Of a DNA stretch of 12,948 nt, positions 7,105 through 12,948 are shown in pieces (position 1 is the stretch's first letter; each line of letters starts with the position of its first letter). This DNA is from Polyangium sp. (in: bacteria) (GTDB lineage Bacteria > Myxococcota_A > Polyangia > Palsa-1104), in contig JANWLJ010000225.1 of the NCBI GenBank assembly GCA_025450955.1, forward strand, positions 1 through 12,948. The letters are read 5' to 3'. The notes below the pieces were generated by a model, which did not search any database, was not told the origin of the DNA, and saw nothing but the letters and a program-made list of their open reading frames with translations. The position numbers were made by a program, and so were the translations under genes.

Positions 7105-8429
7105 TGCGGCTCGCGGCGCTGCCGGAGGCCCGCAAGCTGGTCTTCTTCGTCGGCGAGGAGCTCGCGCTGTTCGGCGCCTTCGTGGTGGCCGCGCTGCTCG
7201 TCGCTCACGTCGAGGGCGCCGCGCCGCCGCGGCTGCTTTTCGTCGAGGCGGTGGCGGTCACCCTCACGCTCCAGCTCGGGCTCTACCTCGCGGACCTCTA
7301 CGACTTCAAGGTGGCGTTCCGCGACGCGCCACGCGCCACGCGCCTGCTCAAAGCGCTCGGCGCGGTCACCATCGCCTGCGGAGTGGCGGTGTTGATCTTG
7401 CCGCGGCCGTGGCACGCCGGCACCGTCGCGGTGGCCGGCCTCGGCGGCGCCTGCACCGTCGCGCTCGTCTTGCGCGCGGCGCTGCCCGATCTCGGCCGGC
7501 GCCTGGCGCTGCGCGCGCGGGTATTTTTGGTCGGCGAAGGCGAGCGGGCGCAGGCGCTCTCTCGCGAGATCGCCGCCGACGGTCAGCTCGAGGTGGTCGG
7601 CTCGATCGCGCCCACCCGTCCGGGCCTGCTCGCCCGCGCGCAAGCCGCCGAGGCGGGCGCGCTCGTGGTCGCGGTCGATGATCGCCGCGGCCTCGACGTG
7701 CGCGAGCTGCTGGCCTGCCGGCTGGCCGGCCTCGAGGTGCTCGACGCGATCGACTTCACCGAGCGCGCGCTGAAAAAAATTCCGGCCGAGCTCACCCGCC
7801 CCTCGGATCTGGTCTTCTCCGACGGGTTCGATCGCGCCCCCTGGCTGCTCGGCGCGCGCCGGCTGGTGTCGCTGATGGTCGCGCTCGCGCTGTTCGTGCT
7901 CGCGCTGCCGATCCTTCTTGTCGCCGCGCTCCTCATCAAGCTCGACTCGCCCGGCCCACTCTTCTACTCGCAAGAGCGGGTGGGCGCGCACGGCGGCGTC
8001 TTTCGCATGCTCAAGTTTCGCACCATGCGCAAGGACGCCGAGCAGGCCGGCCAGGCGCAGTGGGCGCAGAAAAACGATCCGCGCATCACCCGCGTCGGCG
8101 TGTGGCTGCGCCGCTTCCGCATCGACGAGCTGCCGCAGCTTTTGAATGTTTTGAAAGGTGAAATGGGCGTGGTCGGCCCGCGCCCCGAGCGGCCGCAGTT
8201 CGTCGCGCAGCTGCGCACGCAGATCCCCTATTACGATCTGCGCGCGCTGGTGCCGCCCGGAATCACCGGCTGGGCGCAGATTCGCTATCCCTACGCCGCC
8301 AGCCTCGAAGAGGCGCGGATGAAGCTCCAGTACGACCTCTATTACGTCAAGCACCTCTCGGTATGGCTCGACCTGGTGATCTTGTTCCACACCGCCAAGG
8401 TCGTCCTCTTCGGGCGTGGCGCACGGTGA
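7104..8429 (+). CDS. Polyprenyl-phosphate hexose-1-phosphate transferase (WbaP/WcaJ type; ExoE-like)
   Basis: This 441-residue inner-membrane enzyme transfers a sugar-1-phosphate from a UDP-sugar to undecaprenyl phosphate, the first step of repeat-unit assembly. About four N-terminal membrane helices (within 11-125) precede a Rossmann-like cytoplasmic domain (about 137-215), a further hydrophobic segment (about 255-280) and the catalytic domain. The latter has SPGPLFYSQERVG (282-294), KFRTM (304-308), DELPQLLNVLKGEMGVVGPR (341-360) holding the catalytic Asp-Glu pair D341/E342, and PGITGWAQ (385-392). All signature motifs are present, so it should be active. The sugar cannot be read from the sequence. 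It is fifth in the operon, as exoE is in M. xanthus. A run of seven A (7773-7779) falls just before the last hydrophobic segment. Confidence 0.92.
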   Translation: MRLAALPEARKLVFFVGEELALFGAFVVAALLVAHVEGAAPPRLLFVEAVAVTLTLQLGLYLADLYDFKVAFRDAPRATRLLKALGAVTIACGVAVLILPRPWHAGTVAVAGLGGACTVALVLRAALPDLGRRLALRARVFLVGEGERAQALSREIAADGQLEVVGSIAPTRPGLLARAQAAEAGALVVAVDDRRGLDVRELLACRLAGLEVLDAIDFTERALKKIPAELTRPSDLVFSDGFDRAPWLLGARRLVSLMVALALFVLALPILLVAALLIKLDSPGPLFYSQERVGAHGGVFRMLKFRTMRKDAEQAGQAQWAQKNDPRITRVGVWLRRFRIDELPQLLNVLKGEMGVVGPRPERPQFVAQLRTQIPYYDLRALVPPGITGWAQIRYPYAASLEEARMKLQYDLYYVKHLSVWLDLVILFHTAKVVLFGRGAR

Positions 8430-8442
8430 CGCCCGTCGACCT

Positions 8443-8458
8443 CGGCATCCCGGGTGCA
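8443..8458 (+). promoter_or_regulatory. Weak sigma-54-like element in the only sizeable intra-operon gap
   Basis: CGGCAT-N5-GTGCA: GG (8444-8445) and GC (8456-8457) are correctly spaced, and the -12 half equals that of the activator promoter. The -24 half has two mismatches. It lies in the 65-base gap before the SDR gene, with a predicted start about 25 bases before ATG 8495. It could give extra expression of the four downstream genes, or be a chance match. Confidence 0.25.
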
Positions 8459-8494
8459 AAGAAGGACGACAGACACGCACTCGAGGAAACGGAC

Positions 8495-9676
8495 ATGCTC
8501 AAGCAGGGAACGCGGGTTCTGGTGACGGGCGGAGCAGGGTTCCTCGGTTCCCACGTCGTCCGCGCGCTCTTGAGCGCCGGCTGTCCGGTGCGGGTGCTCG
8601 ACGATCTCTCGACGGGAAAGCGCGAGCGTCTGGCCGGCTTCGGCGCGCGGCTCGAGCTCCTCCACGCGGACGTGCGCAATCCCGGCGCGGTCGAGCGGGC
8701 GGCGCGCGGCGCGCACGCGATCATCCATCTGGCGGCGATGCCCGCCGGCTCCGATCCGGCCCGCGCGCAGGAGGTGCAGCTCGGCGGCGCGCTCAACGTG
8801 CTCGCCGCCGCGCGCGCGATTCAAGATCGTCACGAGCGCCCGCGGGTGGTGCTCGCCGGCTCGGGAAATGTCTATGGGCGGCAGCCGGCGTTCGTGCTCC
8901 ACGAGGAGCTGATGCCGCGCCCGGTGGTCGCCGAGGCGGTGATCGCGCTCGCCGCCGAGCACTATGGACGCGTCTACCGCGAGGCGCACGGCGTGCCGGT
9001 CACCTGCCTGCGAATCTTTCGCACCTTCGGCCCCGACGAAGATCCCGAGCGCGCCGATGCGTCGGTGGTGGCGCGCTTCATCCGCGCCGCGCTCGACGGC
9101 ACCTCGCCGGTGATCCTCGGCGACGGGCAGCAGACCCGCGACCTGGTGTTCGTCGACAACGTGGCGCAGGCGATCCTCGCCGCCGCGTCGGTAGATCACC
9201 CCGAGCCGCTCAACATCGCCTCGGGCGAAGCGATCGCGATCAACTTTTTGTGGACGATGGTGCTCGAGCTGGCGGGCAAGCGCCGCCTCGCGATCGAGCC
9301 GACCTACGTGCCGGCGCCGCCGTGGCAGCCGCAGCACGCGCGGCCGCAGATCCAGCGCGCCTGCAAGGTGCTCGGATGGGCGCCGTCGGTGCGGCTGCGC
9401 GACGGGCTGCAGCGCGTGGTGCACCACTACCAGAATTTGCGCAGCGCCGATCCGAACGCCTGGTTCGCGCCGCGGCAGGGCGAGACGAGCCAAGCGCGTC
9501 GTCCGGCGCGTCCGCCGAGCTCGCCGCCGCGGCCGAGCCGCAACACGCCGCCGCCGACTCCGGTGCCGGTCGCGCCCGAGGTGCTCGACGCCACCGATCT
9601 GGTGATGGAGGAGGAGCCGGAGGAGGCGGAGATCGAGTGGGCGCCGGTGCCGGCGGTGCCGGGGATGGGCCGATGA
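8495..9676 (+). CDS. SDR-family NAD-dependent epimerase/dehydratase-like protein lacking the YxxxK pair
   Basis: This 393-residue protein has an extended SDR fold like GalE or UDP-sugar epimerases. The Rossmann motif TGGAGFLG (11-18) and the VLDDLSTGK cofactor region are intact, and GSGNVYG (122-128) keeps the catalytic-type S123. At the active site the family has PxSPYxxSKxxxE. The ungapped equivalent, anchored by E155-H156-Y157, reads PVVAEAVIALAAE, placing Glu147 at the Tyr position and Ala151 at the Lys position. Both catalytic residues are thus missing. The C-terminal fold (RDLVFVDNVAQA, 215-226) is normal. A Pro-rich then acidic tail (about 327-393) is added. It may bind nucleotide-sugar without catalysing oxidation, or use other chemistry. 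GAGG (8483-8486) lies 8 bases before the ATG; the stop overlaps the next start (ATGA). Confidence 0.85.
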   Translation: MLKQGTRVLVTGGAGFLGSHVVRALLSAGCPVRVLDDLSTGKRERLAGFGARLELLHADVRNPGAVERAARGAHAIIHLAAMPAGSDPARAQEVQLGGALNVLAAARAIQDRHERPRVVLAGSGNVYGRQPAFVLHEELMPRPVVAEAVIALAAEHYGRVYREAHGVPVTCLRIFRTFGPDEDPERADASVVARFIRAALDGTSPVILGDGQQTRDLVFVDNVAQAILAAASVDHPEPLNIASGEAIAINFLWTMVLELAGKRRLAIEPTYVPAPPWQPQHARPQIQRACKVLGWAPSVRLRDGLQRVVHHYQNLRSADPNAWFAPRQGETSQARRPARPPSSPPRPSRNTPPPTPVPVAPEVLDATDLVMEEEPEEAEIEWAPVPAVPGMGR

Positions 9677-10854
9677 TCGCCGCCGAGCAAACCGCGCCGG
9701 AGGGCGCGATCGCCGTCGAGGAGCTGACCGATCGCGCGGCGATCGGCGCGCTGTTTGGCGAGTGGGAGCGGCTGCGCGCCGAGGTGGCCGCGCGCGGCGG
9801 CACCCGCGGGCCGTTCCTCTCGCCGACCTGGATCTCGATCTTCGCCGCCTCACTCGCCGGCGCCGAAAGCGGGCGCGCGCTGCGAATTTTGGTCGCTCAT
9901 CGCCAGGGCCGCCTCGCCGGAATTCTGCCGCTCGTCGCCGAGCGGCGGCAAATCGCGGGCCTGCCGGCGCGGGTGCTCCGCTCGCTCTCCGACGATCATT
10001 CCGACCGGTTCGACGCGCTCCTCGACGGCGAAGCGGCGGCGCGCGCGATCTTCGATCACCTGGCGCGCGATCGCTCCTGGGATGTGCTCGAGCTGCGCGA
10101 GGCGCCGGTCGCCGCCGGCGCGGGGATCGATCGGCTCGTCGAGATCGCGCGTGCCCGCGGCCAGCTCCTCGGCGAGTGGCCGTCGCTCGCCTCGCCCTAT
10201 CTGCCGCTGCCGTCGAGCGTTGCCGAGCTCGAGCGCGGGCTCGCGGCCAAGTTCCGCGCCAACCTGCGCCGCCGCGCCCGCAAGCTCGCCGCCGAGGTCG
10301 GCCCTCTCGCCCTCGAGCGCATCGCCACGGGCGCCGACTCGAAGACGATCGACCGCGCGCTCGACGACGGCTTCGGGCTCGAGGCCGCCGGCTGGAAGGG
10401 CGAAGCCGGCACCGCGATCGCCTGCGATCCCGCGCTCTCGGCCCGCTACCGCGCGCTCGCCCACGCCTTCGCCGCCCGCGGCCAGCTCGCGCTCTCCTTT
10501 CTCACCGTCGGTGGCGCGCGCCGCGCGTTTCACTTCGCGCTCATCGAGGACGGGGTCTATTACCTGCTCAAACCCGGCTACGATCCCGCGCTCGCGAGCT
10601 ACGGCCCCGGCCATCTCCATCTCGATCTGGTCGCGCGCGCGCTCATCGAAGACGGCGCCCGCGAGATCGATCTGCTCGGCGACGATCTGCCGTGGAAGCG
10701 CGACTGGACCGACCGCGTGCGCCGCCACGCCTGGCGCTACATCGTCCGGCCGACCCCGTTTGGCCGCGCGCTGCACGCCTGGAAATTCCGCCTCGCGCCC
10801 GTGGTCAAGCGGCTCGGCCAAAAGCTCACCCAATCGCTTTCCCGGAGCGAATGA
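9673..10854 (+). CDS. FemAB/CelD-like GNAT N-acyltransferase (first copy; ExoG-like)
   Basis: This 393-residue cytoplasmic protein is of the CelD/BcsL (Acetyltransf_6) type within the GNAT superfamily. N-terminal marks are GPFLSPTWISIFAAS (46-60) and the ILVAHRQGRLAGILPL strand pair (72-87). A basic helix KFRANLRRRARKL (about 193-205) follows, then the GNAT core with the YYLLKPGYDP acyl-CoA-site strand and EIDLLGDDLPWKRDW near the end. Relatives acylate amino sugars or transfer amino acids to glycans; the donor cannot be read from sequence. It overlaps the SDR gene as ATGA (9673-9676). With the aminotransferase next to it, N-acylation of a freshly made amino group is the natural inference. 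M. xanthus exoG and exoI, which flank aminotransferase exoH, have the same arrangement. Confidence 0.85.
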   Translation: MIAAEQTAPEGAIAVEELTDRAAIGALFGEWERLRAEVAARGGTRGPFLSPTWISIFAASLAGAESGRALRILVAHRQGRLAGILPLVAERRQIAGLPARVLRSLSDDHSDRFDALLDGEAAARAIFDHLARDRSWDVLELREAPVAAGAGIDRLVEIARARGQLLGEWPSLASPYLPLPSSVAELERGLAAKFRANLRRRARKLAAEVGPLALERIATGADSKTIDRALDDGFGLEAAGWKGEAGTAIACDPALSARYRALAHAFAARGQLALSFLTVGGARRAFHFALIEDGVYYLLKPGYDPALASYGPGHLHLDLVARALIEDGAREIDLLGDDLPWKRDWTDRVRRHAWRYIVRPTPFGRALHAWKFRLAPVVKRLGQKLTQSLSRSE

Positions 10855-12059
10855 TGCGATCGACCGCGCCCCGCACCCAGCCTTGGTCCGGCGCGCCCGC
10901 GCGCCGCTTCGTGCCAGCGCTGCCGACGCTCGAGCCGCGCCTGCTCATGCCGTCCTGGTCGCCGCCGCGCGCGCCGCTCTTTCCCTTCGAGCCGCAAAGG
11001 GACGGAAGCGCGCCTTCGATTCAGCATTTTTATCTCGCCCGCGCCGGCGTGTTTCACGCCATCCGCCACTTCCTCGGCGGCAGGCCGGGCACCGTGCTCC
11101 TGCCCGCGTACCACCACGGCGTCGAGGTCGAGGCGGTGCGCGCGGCCGGCGCCAAGCTCGCCTTCTATCGCATCGACTCCGAGATGCGCGTCGATCTCGA
11201 CGACCTCGCCGAGCGGGCGCGCGCGCCCGAGGTGCGGGTGGTCTATCTCACCCACTTCGCCGGCTTCGCCCAGCCGGTCGCCGAAGTGGCGCGCCTGTGC
11301 CGCGAGCGCGGGCTGTTTCTCGTCGAGGATTGCGCGCTGGCGCTGCTGTCGCGCGATCCGTTCGGACGACCGCTCGGCCAGACCGGCGACGCGGCGGTAT
11401 TCTGTCTCTACAAAACTTTGCCGGTGCCGCACGGTGGGCTCCTGGTCGCGCGCGACGTGCCGCTCGAGGATTCGCCCGCGCCGCCGCTCGCCTCCACCCT
11501 GCACCACGCCGCCGGCCTGCTGCTCGCCGATCTCGAGCTCCACTCGAGCGGGCTCGGCCGCACCGTGCGGGCGCTCGCGCGCGCCGCCGCTCACGCCACC
11601 GTCGACGCGCTGGTGCCGATGGTGCAGACCGGCACCCAACACCTGCGCGCCCGCGATCTCGAGCTCGGCGCCTCGCGGCTCGTCGAGCAATTGGTCGGCC
11701 GCATAGATCTCGAGCTGGTGCGGGTCAAGCGCCGCCGCAACTTTCGCCGGCTCGCCGACGCGCTCGCGGGCGCGCCGCTCGTCGGAGCCCCGCTGGCCGA
11801 AGGCGCCTGCCCGCTGTTTGTCCCGCTGCGGGTGCGCGACAAGCCGTCCGCGCTCGCCGCGCTGCGCGCCCGCGGAGTCGAGGCGATCGACTTCTGGCGC
11901 TCCGGCGATCCCGCCTGCGACCTCAAACCCTTTCCCGAGGTGGCGGCGCTCCGCCGCGAGGTGATCGAGCTGCCCTGCCACCAGTCGCTCGACGATGACG
12001 CGATCGACTTCGTGGCGCGCGCGGTCAAGTCCGCGAAGGAGGTCCTGGCGCATGCGTGA
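10854..12059 (+). CDS. DegT/DnrJ/EryC1-type PLP aminotransferase (ExoH-like)
   Basis: This is a 401-residue cytoplasmic enzyme with a fold-type I PLP aminotransferase layout. It has LLPAYHHGVEVEAVRAAGA (82-100) near the cofactor phosphate site, VVYLTHFAGFAQP (129-141), VEDCALAL (157-164) with D159 contacting the PLP ring nitrogen, and CLYKTLPVPHGG (184-195) with K187 as the Schiff-base lysine. Family members convert keto-sugars to amino-sugars. The motifs diverge from the commonest forms (VEDCA for VEDAA) but the key residues are kept. The first 50 or so residues are Pro-rich and poorly conserved. ATG 10854 is preferred over the adjacent in-frame ATG 10851 because GGAG (10844-10847) then has 6-base spacing. 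It overlaps the previous stop by one base and the next gene by 8 bases. Confidence 0.88.
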   Translation: MRSTAPRTQPWSGAPARRFVPALPTLEPRLLMPSWSPPRAPLFPFEPQRDGSAPSIQHFYLARAGVFHAIRHFLGGRPGTVLLPAYHHGVEVEAVRAAGAKLAFYRIDSEMRVDLDDLAERARAPEVRVVYLTHFAGFAQPVAEVARLCRERGLFLVEDCALALLSRDPFGRPLGQTGDAAVFCLYKTLPVPHGGLLVARDVPLEDSPAPPLASTLHHAAGLLLADLELHSSGLGRTVRALARAAAHATVDALVPMVQTGTQHLRARDLELGASRLVEQLVGRIDLELVRVKRRRNFRRLADALAGAPLVGAPLAEGACPLFVPLRVRDKPSALAALRARGVEAIDFWRSGDPACDLKPFPEVAALRREVIELPCHQSLDDDAIDFVARAVKSAKEVLAHA

Positions 12060-12948
12060 GCCTCTCTCAGCTCGCCGCCTCGACGTGGTGCCGTGGGACG
12101 GTCCGCTCGAGCCGCTCGCCTCCGAGTGGAGCGCGCTCGTCGATCCCCACCATCCCGGCGCGGCGTTCCGCTCGTTTCCCTGGGTCTCGTGCTGGTGGAA
12201 CGGCGCGTCGGCGCTGCGCGAGGCCAGGCTGCTCCTCGCCAAAGAGCAGGACCGCACCGTCGGGATCTTGCCGCTCTACGCCGAGCCGCTCGCGCTCGGC
12301 GGCCGGCGCCTGCGCCTGATGGGCGACGACATCGTCGGCTCCGATTTTTTGGGCGCAATCGCGCGTCCCGACGATGCTCCGGCGGTCGCGCGCGCGTTCG
12401 CGGATCATCTGCACGACGCCGGCTTCGACGAGCTGCAGCTCGATGATCTGTTGCCCGAAGATCCGCTGCTCCAGGCGCTCCGCGAAGATCGCGCCCACGC
12501 GTTTCAGATCGCGCCGCGCTATCGCTGCCCGTTCGTCCGCCTCGCCGGCGAGTTCGACGACTATCTCGCCCAGCTCCCCGACGGCATCGGCGCGCAGTGG
12601 CATCGGCGCCGTCGCTGGCTCGAGCGCTGCGCCGGCTACCGGATCGAACGCCTCTCCACGCCCAGCGAGATCGCGGGCGGGATGGAGATCCTCATCGACC
12701 TGCACCGCAAGCGCTGGGCGCTCGAGGGCGGCTCCGACGCGTTCGACGGCGCGCGCGTCGAGGGTTTTCATCGCGACGCCGCTCCGCGCCTGGCCGCGCT
12801 CGGGTGGGCGCGCATCTTCGTCCTTCACGCCGAGGGCGCGCCGCGCGCCGCGCTCTACGGCTTCCGTCACGGCGATCGGTTCGCGTTCTACCAGGCGGGC
12901 CACGAGCCGGCGTGGCGCCCGCGCTCGGTCGGCACCGTGCTGCTCGGC
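12052..12948 (+). CDS. FemAB/CelD-like GNAT N-acyltransferase (second copy; ExoI-like), 3' truncated
   Basis: The frame is open from ATG 12052 to the window edge, 299 codons without a stop. AAGGAGG (12036-12042) lies 9 bases upstream. The layout matches the first copy: FRSFPWVSCWWNGAS (39-53) in the N-terminal part, a strand pair RLLLAKEQDRTVGILPLY, a charged helix (AQWHRRRRWLERC) about two thirds in, LIDLHRKRW, and the final ALYGFRHGDRFAFYQAGHEP strand of the GNAT core. The two copies are clearly divergent in sequence, so this is not a recent duplication. Two such enzymes suggest two acylation steps or two acyl donors on the same polymer. The missing C-terminus is probably only some tens of residues. 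Confidence 0.85.
   Translation, partial: MREPLSARRLDVVPWDGPLEPLASEWSALVDPHHPGAAFRSFPWVSCWWNGASALREARLLLAKEQDRTVGILPLYAEPLALGGRRLRLMGDDIVGSDFLGAIARPDDAPAVARAFADHLHDAGFDELQLDDLLPEDPLLQALREDRAHAFQIAPRYRCPFVRLAGEFDDYLAQLPDGIGAQWHRRRRWLERCAGYRIERLSTPSEIAGGMEILIDLHRKRWALEGGSDAFDGARVEGFHRDAAPRLAALGWARIFVLHAEGAPRAALYGFRHGDRFAFYQAGHEPAWRPRSVGTVLLG

Noticed and set aside
7104..12948. Exosortase/PEP-CTERM-type polysaccharide locus
   Set aside because: The transferase and FemAB genes resemble those loci, but no exosortase, PEP-CTERM protein or the associated PrsK/PrsR pair is visible, and a short OPX plus barrel fits the exo-type order better.

Overview
The window is a GC-rich bacterial segment (clear G/C bias at third codon positions in every gene). 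Its gene content points to a myxobacterium-like member of the former Deltaproteobacteria: an RpoH-like sigma factor, a sigma-54 activator, and a polysaccharide operon whose gene order strongly resembles the Myxococcus xanthus exo (spore coat polysaccharide) locus. The taxonomic call is inferred from gene content and order, not from a marker gene.

Layout. (1) 1-177: the 3' end of an RpoH-like sigma factor gene, followed by a bidirectional terminator-like hairpin. (2) 279-796, minus strand: two small envelope proteins, one YtxH-like and one with a DUF883-like C-terminal membrane anchor. (3) 1030-2736: an NtrC-type sigma-54 response regulator with an unusual Pro/Ala-rich linker and a C-terminal extension. 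Its 3' end is overlapped in antisense by a two-helix membrane protein gene (2559-2912, minus). (4) 3149 to the right edge: a tightly packed, mostly overlapping operon. In order it encodes a short OPX lipoprotein, an outer-membrane beta-barrel, a chain-length/co-polymerase protein (PCP), a separate BY-kinase-like ATPase, a polyprenyl-phosphate hexose-1-phosphate transferase, an SDR-family 'epimerase', a FemAB/CelD-like N-acyltransferase, a DegT-type aminotransferase, and a second FemAB/CelD-like acyltransferase cut by the window end.

How it fits together. The hexose-1-phosphate transferase would start a repeat unit on undecaprenyl phosphate. The aminotransferase and the two acyltransferases would make and decorate an amino sugar. 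The PCP and ATPase would control polymerisation, and the short OPX plus beta-barrel would form a composite outer-membrane export channel. No flippase, polymerase or ordinary glycosyltransferase is in the window. A near-consensus sigma-54 promoter (3097-3112) sits 36 bases before the OPX start codon, and a second (991-1006) sits before the activator gene. An 8-bp inverted repeat (2982-3005) lies at a typical enhancer distance. The simplest reading is that the activator drives the operon and itself.

Main oddities: the SDR protein lacks both residues of the catalytic YxxxK pair; the BY-kinase-like protein has no C-terminal tyrosine cluster; and weaker sigma-54-like elements lie before other genes near the activator.
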